DNA of 64,000 nucleotides from Pseudomonas alcaligenes (GCF_014490745.1 NZ_LZEU01000001.1:2941501-3005500); one strand, 5' to 3'. Positions 17,554-25,612 are shown, counted from the stretch's first letter. The notes: generated by a model from the sequence alone, not told the origin. A program made the numbers and translations.

Positions 17554-17575
17554 CTGACACTACTGCTGACACTAC
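17554..17575 (+). repeat. 10-bp direct repeat CTGACACTAC
   Basis: Two identical copies at 17554-17563 and 17566-17575 give a 12-bp period. Function unknown. Confidence 0.8.
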
Positions 17576-17617
17576 GTCGGCGCTATCTGTCCCGAGTCGA
17601 CTATGACGACACACTGC

Positions 17618-17648
17618 GTCCCATTGGGACATTTGCCTGACAGGCAAA
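17618..17648. repeat. Two adjoining palindromes
   Basis: GTCCCA-T-TGGGAC (17618-17630) is followed after one base by TTTGCCTG-A-CAGGCAAA (17632-17648). Both are perfect dyads with a one-base centre. They lie about 270 bp upstream of the recombinase start and could be binding or crossover sites. Confidence 0.85.
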
Positions 17649-17921
17649 ATTGCATGCTGCACGTCGATAGTTGACCTCGAATACTGCACTGCGGTGGATC
17701 TCGTCATTCCACCAGCCTCTCCGCCGTCCAGATCGGATAAGCAGGGCTTCGTAGTGCGCTGCCGCCAGCCCTCTGTGGCGCCGCTCAGTCCTCATTTCAG
17801 CCAGTTGCGGGCATTGTCCCGTTAGCACTCAACACTTTTTGGCGGAGCCTGGCTGCCCATAAATCTCTGACTACAGCGAGACACGAATTTCGTGTGCGCT
17901 GCAAAAGCACGGGTAAAAATA

Positions 17922-18902
17922 ATGGCGCGGCATGGAAAATATAATTCTAGAAACTTTGGCTACGGCAACAAATTGGGGTATGCAACGAAAAATGCATTGA
18001 GGACGTATTATGGAAATGGTCATTTTGCGACAGTCACAGCACACACAGAACGTAGCAGACTATTTTTAAACTGGGCTTACGCTGAGCACAAGATTGATGA
18101 CACTCGAAATATCACTAATGCGATTTTTTACGAATATGCCGCATATCTAAAGCTCTTACTCGCAGAAGAGGAAATTTCGATTGATACAGCTACAAATAGA
18201 ATATCTAGTGTAAATGTTGTCTTAGCGATCATGCGTGAGGACCAAAAAATCCGCATAGATAAGATATCTTGTGCCCTTGGGGAAAACCGCTGCTACATCC
18301 GCAGATCCATTCCAGACGGAATGGATTTATTGCAGGTCAAAGAACTGCACAACCAGCTTATAGCAGCAGGCTTTCCGCGCTCGGCGGCGATAATTATGTT
18401 GGCCCGCACAATCGGAATGCGTCTGAGAGAATGTATTTTGGCTGACACTCCGCGCCTTATTCGCGAGGCTACTAATGGCCAAATTAATGTCCAGGATGGC
18501 TGCAAAGGCGGCCGTTCTGGGGCGTTTGCAGCTCGCTGGATATCCGTTACCGACGAGATTCTTTACGCACTGAACTATGCGCGACAAGTTTCACCAGCTT
18601 TCAGCCGAAATCTTTTGGCAGAGAACGAAACCTACATCCAATTTCTACGACGAGAAGTCAACGCTAGCCGCCCCATAATAAAATTTTTCGGCATCAAGGG
18701 ATATCACGAGCTACGCGCTGCTTTTGCGTGTGATCGATACACAGAGCTGGTTGGTTTACCTGCTCCAGTTTTTTCCCGTCCAGATACGACAGATAAGCCA
18801 GACCGAGAGAAAGTTCGGGCAGCACGACAAGTCATCAGCCGTGAGCTGGGACATGAGCGGCTGGAGGTCTCAAATGCTTACGTGGGGAGCGAGACTAGAT
18901 GA
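17922..18902 (+). CDS. Tyrosine recombinase of the Integrase_1 type
   Basis: A 326-aa site-specific recombinase. The N-terminal helical SAM-like domain (about 1-120) binds core sites. The C-terminal catalytic domain shows Arg in GMRLREC, Lys in GCKGGRSG, HxxR in GYHELRAAF, His in RELGHERL and the nucleophile Tyr in SNAYVG, so all catalytic residues are present. It resembles the integrase-domain proteins of integrative/conjugative elements more than phage lambda Int. The ATG at 17922 is preferred over an upstream GTG (17892), though its ribosome site is weak. The next gene overlaps by 4 bp (ATGA). No tRNA lies beside it, and its attachment site may be among the repeats upstream. Confidence 0.88.
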   Translation: MARHGKYNSRNFGYGNKLGYATKNALRTYYGNGHFATVTAHTERSRLFLNWAYAEHKIDDTRNITNAIFYEYAAYLKLLLAEEEISIDTATNRISSVNVVLAIMREDQKIRIDKISCALGENRCYIRRSIPDGMDLLQVKELHNQLIAAGFPRSAAIIMLARTIGMRLRECILADTPRLIREATNGQINVQDGCKGGRSGAFAARWISVTDEILYALNYARQVSPAFSRNLLAENETYIQFLRREVNASRPIIKFFGIKGYHELRAAFACDRYTELVGLPAPVFSRPDTTDKPDREKVRAARQVISRELGHERLEVSNAYVGSETR

Positions 18903-19198
18903 GCATAAATATGGAGCTATTTCTGGGCGGGGTATTAAAAGGTGCCCACCATTCAAAAAAACGCCATCTGATGCAGGCAGATGCTATCCAATCTTCTATC
19001 GAGCAACGCTGGAAACGTGATCACCCAGAGCAGTGGCAAGTCAAACATCTCAGGTGGTTCCTGCAGGAACAAGCAAAAACCGCTTCACCAGAGACGAGCT
19101 ACCGATATTGGTTAACCGTTCGACTCCTCATCGAGCGCCTAGATAAAGCCAACGATTGGCTCCCCCACCTCAAAGGCCCGTGGACTCAGAAGTACTAA
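18899..19198 (+). CDS. Small basic protein coupled to the recombinase (99 aa)
   Basis: Overlaps the recombinase stop (ATGA), so it is probably made together with it. Not recognised. It is rich in Lys, Arg, His and Trp, with helices such as WQVKHLRWFLQEQAKTAS and SYRYWLTVRLLIERLDKA that recall the helical core-binding domain of tyrosine recombinases. It has no catalytic motif, signal peptide or membrane segment. I suggest a recombination accessory factor or directionality protein, from position and composition only. Two short hairpins (19260-19275 and 19367-19381) follow in the 206-bp gap to the next gene. Confidence 0.7.
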   Translation: MSINMELFLGGVLKGAHHSKKRHLMQADAIQSSIEQRWKRDHPEQWQVKHLRWFLQEQAKTASPETSYRYWLTVRLLIERLDKANDWLPHLKGPWTQKY

Positions 19199-19404
19199 AT
19201 CGAAAAGCACCAGAACACAGGCCTTTCTTTTCATAGGGGAAGACTCTCAGAACGAAAAACAGCACCTCCGTGCTGACATAGCCAAATGAAGCCGCACCAG
19301 ATCACAGAGCCTGAAATGGTACCGAACTCGCGACTCAACCGTTTGAACTCCCAGGATGATGATGAGGCTACTTAGTAGCTTCACCAACTGTAGGAACACA
19401 GACC

Positions 19405-19836
19405 ATGGAAAATGATTGCTTCCCCCCAGCGTGCGAGCAGGATCTCATCGACAAGCTCCTCTTTCCCTTCATTAATCAGGGGCTGAGTCTGACCAAAGAA
19501 ATGGAAATGACGGTTCGTCGCGTCAACAAAAAGGCAAAGAAGGCAAAGAAACAGCCACTTCTGCACGCCGAGCTCATCAACGAGGCCTCGGAGGTCAAAG
19601 CCCCGACAATCAAGCTGCTTGCAATGACCAACAAACCAGGGCCAGACGGGACTCAATCCCTGAGCCACTTTGAAACTACGGAGGATCTGCTTGAGCCAGG
19701 AAATTTTTTCTGCACTCCTGAGATGGTCATCAAGCTGGTCGGGAGCGACCTGCAAACGATCCAGCTATTGAACGCGGCATCCAAATTGACCCAAGCAGCC
19801 CAGCGCAAGCTCACAAAATCTTTCAACGAGTTGTAA
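19405..19836 (+). CDS. Hypothetical protein (143 aa)
   Basis: Soluble protein without a recognisable family. A basic patch (RRVNKKAKKAKKQPL, about residues 38-52) sits between an N-terminal acidic part and a C-terminal helical region (SKLTQAAQRKLTKSF). The basic stretch could bind nucleic acid, but no HTH is visible. A GGA-type ribosome site precedes the ATG, and an intrinsic terminator follows 12 bp after the stop, which supports a real single-gene transcript. Base composition fits the island. Confidence 0.68.
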   Translation: MENDCFPPACEQDLIDKLLFPFINQGLSLTKEMEMTVRRVNKKAKKAKKQPLLHAELINEASEVKAPTIKLLAMTNKPGPDGTQSLSHFETTEDLLEPGNFFCTPEMVIKLVGSDLQTIQLLNAASKLTQAAQRKLTKSFNEL

Positions 19837-19848
19837 GGGTTCGAAGAG

Positions 19849-19874
19849 AAGGCGGCCTTGGTGCCGCCTTTTTA
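19849..19874 (+). terminator. Intrinsic terminator
   Basis: AAGGCGG pairs with CCGCCTT across a short loop, followed by TTTTTAT. It lies 12 bp after the stop of the 143-aa hypothetical gene. Confidence 0.85.
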
Positions 19875-20518
19875 TATTGCTTTTTTCGCCACACGCGCGC
19901 GTCTAATGAAATATCCCGCCCGTAGCCGCATCAGCGGCTCCCTTGCATCCGTCAAAACGCCTATAGCGTGAGCTATTCCGATTACGGCATCTGCATTGAG
20001 GTACGCTGCACAAGCCTCTCCTCTCTGCTTGCACGCCAAACCGCTCTGAAAAGGTTCTTTTGGGTACAGCAAACCGCCCGCCGTTTTTTACGTAAAAGTT
20101 CCTTTCCAGATCATGCTGACCAACCTAGTAACCAGCCAACGCGGCGATCCCGCCTAGCGGTTTCGAGGCAATTTCTCAACGTGCCAGAGTGAGATATGCC
20201 GTTTCCACCCCGCATTGGCGTGGCGAACCCAGCTAGAGAAGGACATTTCGAAGGTCGGGAAAACTAGCGCCCCAACCCGCATGCAACCCCGACTGAAAGA
20301 GGCACGCCACATGCTGATCGGCAAGAATGTCCTTTTGGAGACGCTACCCCTCGGACTTAAAAGATCCTTCGCCTTGCACAGGGCTTGAAAAACCTTCGCA
20401 CTCTCGACAAAAACACCCCGCCTAAACGCACCTACGCCTTCACCGCGCAGCCTGAAACCATGGGTTGCATTAACAGAAAAGCGTGCTCACCTGATGATCC
20501 CAATCAAGGAGATCCTCA
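19875..20518. other. Intergenic, no gene recognised
   Basis: 644 bp between the terminator and the membrane-protein gene. Short open frames on both strands (66 aa on the minus strand ending near 19872, 74 aa on the plus strand at 19968) have no ribosome site and no family resemblance. Strings of short peptides suggest decayed coding sequence. Confidence 0.5.
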
Positions 20519-20878
20519 ATGAGTACCATGATGAACCTCAGTGAAGTTTACGCAGAGATCTGGAAGCGACTAGCCCACTGCACATTTTTCGTTTTAGTAG
20601 CCATTTCTGTGACAGCAATCAGACTGACCTCAATATCAAGTGAGTCAGGTCTAGGTAAGGATACCCTGCTGGAAATGGCAATTTGGCGCGTAGGACTGCT
20701 CCTGACCTTCCAGTCGGCTCCACTACTATGGGCTCGTTTTATCTATAAAAGCTACAAGAACAAGACCATATCCATTCCACCTTATCAAACAATGGCACTG
20801 CTAAGAATACCTCTAGCGATCTGGACAAGCGGATGTCTGATGACAGCTTTAGCGCTCTGGCCAATACTCGGATCTTAA
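20519..20878 (+). CDS. Small inner-membrane protein (119 aa)
   Basis: Predicted integral membrane protein with three hydrophobic segments: CTFFVLVAISVTAIRL (about 23-38), a stretch around GLLLTFQSAPLLW (about 62-75) and IWTSGCLMTALALWPIL (about 100-116). A positively charged loop (YKSYKNKT) lies between the second and third. It has a strong ribosome site, AAGGAG, 7 bp before the ATG. No family recognised. It stands alone, with long non-coding stretches on both sides. Confidence 0.75.
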   Translation: MSTMMNLSEVYAEIWKRLAHCTFFVLVAISVTAIRLTSISSESGLGKDTLLEMAIWRVGLLLTFQSAPLLWARFIYKSYKNKTISIPPYQTMALLRIPLAIWTSGCLMTALALWPILGS

Positions 20879-21287
20879 TCTCACCGCCATACACCTTTGC
20901 ATTTTTTCAAAACAATAGAAACTGGACTCAACAACCAACACGGAGCCAGCCAATTAACACTCAAAGCCCACAGAAACTCGGCATCACTAAACAATACCCT
21001 GTAGATATCTGAGGAAAAACTTACTTCCGACCCCATATTTCAGAACTGCTAGATATTTATTATTTCAACCCCTCGATGCACCGCAGCATTTTCTATGGAT
21101 TGCTGGACAAAACACAGCAACTGGCTCAATTGCCGATGACCACTGCCCTCTACCGCCAGCATAAATGGCTGTAAGTCAGCCCATTCAGAGAATGTGGCGA
21201 GAGCAATGAAACCAAGCCCACATTGATAGTGGCGTGCGATCCACGCACTAGCCCACAAAAAATAAGCTAACTCATAGGAAAATTAAT
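20879..21287. other. Intergenic with possible decayed coding sequence
   Basis: 409 bp. An open minus-strand frame at 21049-21258 (TTG start only; HYQCGLGFIALATF, then AVEGSGHRQLSQLL) looks protein-like but has no ribosome site and runs upstream to a stop without an ATG. On the plus strand a 32-codon frame begins at 21076. Both are better read as relics than genes. Confidence 0.4.
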
Positions 21288-21575
21288 ATGTACCTGTTAG
21301 CCACCATTAGCCTGATAGCTTTCGCATTTTTTATTCTTGAATATAAAAACACCCATTTCAGAAGATTACACGCTCACCGTAACTGGCTCAGCCTCCCGAT
21401 CGTCGACAAATACATTCAGAACAAACTTAACGGGCGTGATCGTCGACATGGTTTATCTTGCTGCTATTGTGGGTCTCACAGCATCGGCCAACTCGGCCTA
21501 GAGCATCGTCACGACCAGCGCCGAGTTCATATTTGCAAACAATGTAACTCCCTGCTTTATCGAACATATCGCTAA
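21288..21575 (+). CDS. Membrane-anchored zinc-ribbon-like protein (95 aa)
   Basis: One N-terminal membrane segment (MYLLATISLIAFAFFILEY) is followed by a basic linker and a cytoplasmic C-terminal domain with two cysteine pairs, CCYCGSHS and CKQC, 30 residues apart, plus histidines (LEHRHDQ). The pattern suggests a small zinc ribbon. A TAGGA ribosome site precedes the ATG. Function not recognised. A 295-bp stretch with no recognisable feature separates it from the excisionase gene. Confidence 0.72.
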   Translation: MYLLATISLIAFAFFILEYKNTHFRRLHAHRNWLSLPIVDKYIQNKLNGRDRRHGLSCCYCGSHSIGQLGLEHRHDQRRVHICKQCNSLLYRTYR

Positions 21576-21870
21576 TACATGCCGATGTAGGCCCCCTGCC
21601 ACATCAAGAAACTGGGAATACGAGGTTTCCTGCTGGTAGCAGATCCACCCTGCCGCCGGCAGCCCCCTCTTGGGAAGGAAGTTTTGGCCCACCCTGGGAG
21701 TTACGACCCTCCAAAGGGAGCAGATACACCCCTTTTCTCTGTTTTTTCTCGCCAGCATGGCCCTATCTCCTAGCACAAGGCACAGACCATGTTGAGCGAA
21801 AGAACAGACGTCGACGGATCTAGTCCATCGCTGCCGAAACAACCTTTGCATTGCTGCTGAGGCTTTTCCA

Positions 21871-22101
21871 ATGGCCAAGCTAATCACTGCAGTGACGATA
21901 AAAATGCCTCGCCTCATGGAGGCTAGTGAATACCGGAAGCTGCGCTATGCAGGCGGGAAACCCAGCCTGCAACAGCTAAAAAAGTGGATAAGGGAGGGCA
22001 TCGTGATAGGCGAGGTCAAAGCGGGTGAATACTTTGTCGACCTAAATGCCGAGCTGGCCGGGACAACAGACCCGCTGCTGGCCAAGATGCTGGAGATTTG
22101 A
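21871..22101 (+). CDS. Excisionase (Xis-like)
   Basis: A 76-aa winged-helix protein of the phage/island excisionase type. It contains a helix (LMEASEYRKLRYAGG), the motif PSLQQLKKWIREGIVIGE, where a Trp follows the recognition helix, and a beta wing (EVKAGEYFVDL). Such proteins bend DNA at the attachment site and bias integrase towards excision. It ends 3 bp before the integrase start and is read in the same direction, the classical xis-int order. No repressor or structural phage gene is near. Confidence 0.85.
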   Translation: MAKLITAVTIKMPRLMEASEYRKLRYAGGKPSLQQLKKWIREGIVIGEVKAGEYFVDLNAELAGTTDPLLAKMLEI

Positions 22102-22104
22102 CAG

Positions 22105-23247
22105 ATGGCCCCCCCTCGCCGGCGTGACAGCAAGAACCGGGATCTACCGGACAACCTATACCCCAACGGGAAGTACTGGCAGTACCGGAACCCCATCACT
22201 GGGAAGAAGACGAGCATCAACAAGTCGATGGCCGAAGCCATCAAGCTGGCACGGGCGGCCAACGCGAAACTCCTGCCGCTGATGGCCGACGATGGCGCCC
22301 TGCTGTCGATTTTGACGGGAGAGAAGGCACCGACGATCGAGCATGTGCTTGGTCGTTTCGAGAGCGAATGGCTCCCGACGAAGACTTACTCGGCGCGCTC
22401 ACTGCAGGAGATCAAGTTCAAGCTGACCCGCTACAGAACAGACATGAGCAACCGCATGTTCGGCCAGCTCGACGTGCTGGAGATGGCGGAGTACCTGGAT
22501 CAGTACAGCAACAACGCCTACACCAAGCACCGGGCGTTGTGGGTACAGATTTTTGCCTTCGCAGTCGCCAAGGGCTTGGCCGAGCGCAATTGCGCCGAGC
22601 TGACCCTGATCAAGGAAGAAGCAGAGAAAGTGCGCCAGCGGCACACCCTGGAAGGCGTGCAGCTGATCCTGGCGGCACCCACCACCCCTGAGTGGTTGTG
22701 CCGTGCCATTCGTCTGGCAATGCTCAGCCTGCAACGGCGAGAAGACCTGGTGACGTGGGAGCGCTCTGCAGTCGACATGGCTGCAAACACGATCCGCGTC
22801 AGCCCAGGGAAAACAGAAAACTACGACACCCCCATCCACCTGGAAATCGAGATGGGCCCAGACCTACGCGCAGTAGTTCAGGAGTGCATGGTCGATCCGA
22901 TCGCCGGGCCCACCCTGCTTCGATATCGCCCGCGCGCGCGCCGGCGAGAGCAGATTGAGGCAAAGGCACACTGGTCAGCGATCACCGAGGACTACCTGTC
23001 GAAGCAGTTCCGGAAGGCACGCGACGAGGCCAAGGCCTATGATCACATCAAGGATCCGAAAGCCCGGCCAACGATGCACGAACTACGCGCACTGGGTGCC
23101 TGGCTCTATGAGCAACAGGGTTTTCCGACGGAATACGTCCAAGTGCTGATGGGCCACGCGACCGAAGAAATGACCGAGTACTACCAGGCCGGGCATGGTG
23201 ATGTGCAGGTGAAATTCACCCGCGTTCAAGCAGGTCTGAAGCTGTAA
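22105..23247 (+). CDS. Lambda-type tyrosine integrase at tRNA-Val
   Basis: A 380-aa integrase. The N-terminal arm-binding domain closely resembles the lambda Int pattern (RDLPDNLYPNGKYWQYRNPITG, first 20 residues quoted in part), followed by a core-binding helical domain (about 75-170) and a catalytic domain. Catalytic residues are visible: Arg in LSLQRREDLV, HxxR in MHELRALGAW, His in LMGHATEEM and Tyr in TEYYQAGH. It reads towards the 3' end of tRNA-Val, 100 bp away, with excisionase directly upstream. This is the standard arrangement of an island integrated at a tRNA, extending leftward. Confidence 0.94.
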   Translation: MAPPRRRDSKNRDLPDNLYPNGKYWQYRNPITGKKTSINKSMAEAIKLARAANAKLLPLMADDGALLSILTGEKAPTIEHVLGRFESEWLPTKTYSARSLQEIKFKLTRYRTDMSNRMFGQLDVLEMAEYLDQYSNNAYTKHRALWVQIFAFAVAKGLAERNCAELTLIKEEAEKVRQRHTLEGVQLILAAPTTPEWLCRAIRLAMLSLQRREDLVTWERSAVDMAANTIRVSPGKTENYDTPIHLEIEMGPDLRAVVQECMVDPIAGPTLLRYRPRARRREQIEAKAHWSAITEDYLSKQFRKARDEAKAYDHIKDPKARPTMHELRALGAWLYEQQGFPTEYVQVLMGHATEEMTEYYQAGHGDVQVKFTRVQAGLKL

Positions 23248-23259
23248 CCGGCAAATTCG

Positions 23260-23291
23260 TTTTCCCAAAATTTGCCCAAAGTTTTCCCAAA
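23260..23291 (+). repeat. Three 11-bp-spaced TTTNCCCAAA repeats
   Basis: TTTTCCCAAA (23260), TTTGCCCAAA (23271) and TTTTCCCAAA (23282) are spaced exactly 11 bp apart. They lie between the integrase stop and the tRNA, where arm-type integrase sites are found in lambda-like attachment regions. Confidence 0.85.
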
Positions 23292-23292
23292 C

Positions 23293-23320
23293 AAAAAAGG
23301 CGATCCTTTCGGATCGCCTT
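23293..23320 (-). terminator. Intrinsic terminator of tRNA-Val
   Basis: AAGGCGATCC-TTTC-GGATCGCCTT forms a 10-bp perfect stem. On the minus strand it is followed by a run of T, so it ends the tRNA-Val transcript about 30 bp after the tRNA. It could also end the integrase message from the other side. Confidence 0.88.
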
Positions 23321-23347
23321 CTAAGCCCCGTGCAGGACGGGTTTGTT

Positions 23348-23424
23348 TGGTAGGCACAATTGGACTCGAACCAACGACCCCCACCATGTCAAGGTGGTGC
23401 TCTAACCAACTGAGCTATGTGCCT
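23348..23424 (-). tRNA. tRNA-Val (anticodon GAC)
   Basis: A 77-nt cloverleaf. The acceptor stem AGGCACA pairs with TGTGCCT, with A73 and an encoded CCA end. The D arm contains AGCTCAGTTGGTTAGAG, the anticodon stem CCACC/GGTGG holds the loop TTGACAT with anticodon GAC, and the T arm contains GGTTCGAGTCC. It reads valine GUC/GUU codons. Its 3' end faces the integrase gene and is the likely attachment site of the island. Confidence 0.97.
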
Positions 23425-23437
23425 GCAATGGAGGCGC

Positions 23438-23465
23438 ATTTTAGGGAGATTCGCCGGAGTGTCAA
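23438..23465 (-). promoter_or_regulatory. Promoter of tRNA-Val
   Basis: On the minus strand TTGACA (23465-23460) and TAAAAT (23443-23438) are separated by 16 bp, a sigma-70 promoter, with the -10 about 13 bp before the tRNA 5' end. Confidence 0.78.
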
Positions 23466-23609
23466 CACCTTTTTTCGCTAAGCCTCTGAAAAAGTGGATT
23501 TTTTGCTGCACAGCGGAACGTTGAAAATTTTGCACAGAGGCTAGCCGGCGCATTTTGACTCGGGTAGCATCAGCTCATTCCGTAAAAAATAAAGAACATA
23601 GGTTCCAAT

Positions 23610-24893
23610 ATGACGCACACTCCCTACCCCCAGTCCTATTACGCAGCATCGGCCAATGCGGTGCCGCCGCGCCCTGAGCTGCAAGGCGAGAGCGAAACGG
23701 ACGTCTGCATCATCGGTGCCGGCTACACCGGCCTGTCGACTGCGCTGTTCCTCCTGGAGAACGGCTTCAAGGTGACCATCGTCGAAGCTGCCAAGGTTGG
23801 CTTCGGCGCCTCCGGCCGCAACGGCGGCCAGATCGTCAACAGCTATAGCCGCGATATCGACGTGATCGAGCGCACCGTCGGCCCGAAACACGCCAAGCTG
23901 CTGGGCGACATGGCCTTCGAAGGCGGCCGCATCATCCGTGAGCGCATCGCCAAGTACGACATCAAGTGCGATCTGAAGGACGGTGGCGTATTTGCCGCCA
24001 ACACCCCGAAGCACATGAAGCACCTGGAATCGCAGAAGAAGCTGTGGGAGCGCTACGGCCACACCCAGCTGGAACTGATGGACGCCAAGCGCATCCGTGA
24101 AGTGGTGGATACCGATGCCTATGTCGGCGGCATGCTCGACATGAGCGGCGGCCACATCCACCCGCTCAACCTGGCCCTCGGCGAAGCCGCGGCTGTTGAG
24201 TCCCTGGGCGGCATCATTCATGAGCAGAGCCCGGCCATTCGCGTCGAGCGCGGCGCCAACCCGGTGGTACACACCCCGAAAGGCCGCGTGAAGGCCAAGT
24301 TCGTGGTCGTTGCCGGCAACGCCTACCTGGGCAACCTGCTGCCGGAACTGGCCAGCAAGTCCATGCCGTGCGGCACCCAGGTGATCACCACTGAGCCGCT
24401 GTCCGACGAACTGGCCAAGAGCCTGCTGCCGCAGGACTACTGCGTCGAGGACTGCAACTACCTGCTCGACTACTACCGCCTGACCAGCGACAAGCGCCTG
24501 ATCTTCGGCGGCGGCGTGGTCTACGGTGCCCGTGACCCGGCCAACATCGAAGCCATCATCCGTCCGAAGATGCTCAAGACCTTCCCGCAACTGAAAGACG
24601 TGAAGATCGACTTCGCCTGGACCGGCAACTTCCTGCTGACCCTGTCGCGCCTGCCGCAGGTCGGCCGCCTCGGCGACAACATCTACTACTCCCAGGGCTG
24701 CAGCGGCCATGGCGTGACCTACACCCACCTGGCCGGCAAGCTGCTGGCAGAAACCCTGCGCGGCCAGGCCGAGCGCTTCGACGCCTTCGCCAGCCTGCCG
24801 CACTACCCCTTCCCGGGTGGTCGCCTGTTCCAGGTACCGTTCAGCGCCATTGGCGCCTGGTACTACAGCCTGCGCGACAAGCTGGGCGTCTAA
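23610..24893 (+). CDS. puuB: FAD-dependent gamma-glutamylputrescine oxidase-like enzyme
   Basis: A 427-aa DAO-family flavoenzyme. A dinucleotide-binding motif, IIGAGYTGLSTALFL, lies near residue 35, and FGASGRNGGQIVNSYS is the second FAD motif of the PuuB/OrdL group. A C-terminal FAD motif region reads NIYYSQGCSGHGVTYTHLAG. Family members oxidise gamma-glutamylputrescine to the aldehyde with release of ammonia and peroxide in polyamine catabolism. It is transcribed alone and ends in a strong terminator. A polyamine-binding protein and an aminotransferase lie about 7-10 kb away, which fits a polyamine role, but the exact substrate is inferred. Confidence 0.85.
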   Translation: MTHTPYPQSYYAASANAVPPRPELQGESETDVCIIGAGYTGLSTALFLLENGFKVTIVEAAKVGFGASGRNGGQIVNSYSRDIDVIERTVGPKHAKLLGDMAFEGGRIIRERIAKYDIKCDLKDGGVFAANTPKHMKHLESQKKLWERYGHTQLELMDAKRIREVVDTDAYVGGMLDMSGGHIHPLNLALGEAAAVESLGGIIHEQSPAIRVERGANPVVHTPKGRVKAKFVVVAGNAYLGNLLPELASKSMPCGTQVITTEPLSDELAKSLLPQDYCVEDCNYLLDYYRLTSDKRLIFGGGVVYGARDPANIEAIIRPKMLKTFPQLKDVKIDFAWTGNFLLTLSRLPQVGRLGDNIYYSQGCSGHGVTYTHLAGKLLAETLRGQAERFDAFASLPHYPFPGGRLFQVPFSAIGAWYYSLRDKLGV

Positions 24894-24907
24894 GCTCTGC
24901 TGCAATG

Positions 24908-24936
24908 AAAACGGCGCCCACGGGCGCCGTTTTTTA
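24908..24936. terminator. Bidirectional intrinsic terminator
   Basis: ACGGCGCCC pairs with GGGCGCCGT across a 2-base loop, with AAAA before and TTTTTT after. It lies between the convergent puuB and DUF3015 genes and can serve both. Confidence 0.9.
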
Positions 24937-24948
24937 TTGGCTGGTCAA

Positions 24949-25452
24949 TCAGCTCGGTGCGCTGACGTACTTGGCCAGCCGCTCGTCCCGACTCATCACC
25001 TCCAGGGTCGCGGCCAGTACCTGCTCGCTATTGGCCTCGGCACTGGGGAAGATGGTCGCGAAGTGCTCATGGGTAACGGCGGCAAAATACTGCCGGTCAT
25101 CCCCCTGAATCCCCAGCAGCGTGGCGTAGGCATCCAGCGCCTCGCCCTGCCCACTCGCCATGTCCTCGGCGATGCTGTCGAGCATGCCGTTCATGGCCAG
25201 CAGCGAACGCCCGCCGTAACCAAGCCGCACGCTCGAATCGCAGCCGTTGGTGCCCGAGGTCAGGCCGAAGGTGGCGTTGCCGAAGGTGCCGTTGGTGGTG
25301 GTGGCCAGCAGGTGCGGCACCAGGCCGCGCTGGCCCTCGAACAGCATGTTGCCCCAGCCGCAGCCGCCGCCACCGGCCTGGTCGGCCTGAGCGACGCCAC
25401 TGGCCAGCAGCGGCAGAGAGGACAGCAGGGAAAGCATGATCACTTTACGCAT
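24949..25452 (-). CDS. DUF3015 family secreted protein
   Basis: A 167-aa protein with a Sec signal peptide (MRKVIMLSLLSSLPLLASGVAQA), so periplasmic or surface-located. The mature part starts with a glycine/cysteine motif (GGGGCGWGNMLFEGQRG) and continues with FGLTSGTNGCDSS, the hallmark of the DUF3015 family, which is common in Pseudomonas. The two cysteines may form a disulphide. Function is not established. It is convergent with puuB and appears monocistronic; about 160 bp separate it from the next minus-strand stop. Confidence 0.85.
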   Translation of the reverse strand: MRKVIMLSLLSSLPLLASGVAQADQAGGGGCGWGNMLFEGQRGLVPHLLATTTNGTFGNATFGLTSGTNGCDSSVRLGYGGRSLLAMNGMLDSIAEDMASGQGEALDAYATLLGIQGDDRQYFAAVTHEHFATIFPSAEANSEQVLAATLEVMSRDERLAKYVSAPS

Positions 25453-25612
25453 GAGTGTTACTCCTGAAGTGTTTCCCGCAGAGGATCGAACACCAAGACG
25501 GCGCCACTACAGAAGCGGCATCAGCCCGAAAACCGACCGCCCTCCCGCTGCGCCAGCGCGCCAGACACCAACAGGTATAGCCACAAACTCCGCCTGCCGC
25601 CCGACCGGCCGC

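Larger units (their letters stand above)
16830..17921. other. Repeat-rich non-coding region upstream of a recombinase
   Basis: About 1.1 kb without a convincing gene. It is dense in short repeats: three 11-bp iterons (17169), an 11-bp-stem hairpin with the same core (17267), two 10-bp direct repeats (17554) and two adjoining palindromes (17618-17648). Open frames on both strands have poor composition and no ribosome sites. The concentration of dyads and iterons before a tyrosine recombinase suggests recombination or replication control sites. Confidence 0.6.

Noticed and set aside
17601..17828. Minus-strand 75-codon open frame upstream of the recombinase
   Set aside because: It runs across the palindromes and repeats, with no ribosome site or family.
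19872..20192. Small open frames on both strands after the terminator
   Set aside because: No ribosome site or family; overlapping frames on opposite strands.
21049..21258. Minus-strand 69-codon open frame
   Set aside because: TTG start only, no ribosome site; protein-like composition suggests decayed coding DNA rather than an active gene.
1..23347. Left attachment site of the tRNA-Val island
   Set aside because: I looked for the tRNA 3' end sequence (GGACTCGAACC and TGGTAGGCAC contexts) and saw no second copy; this reading by eye is not exhaustive.
23541..24905. Long minus-strand open frame opposite puuB (454 codons)
   Set aside because: GC-rich shadow of a clear FAD enzyme gene; low-complexity Gln/Ala/Val/His composition and no ribosome site.
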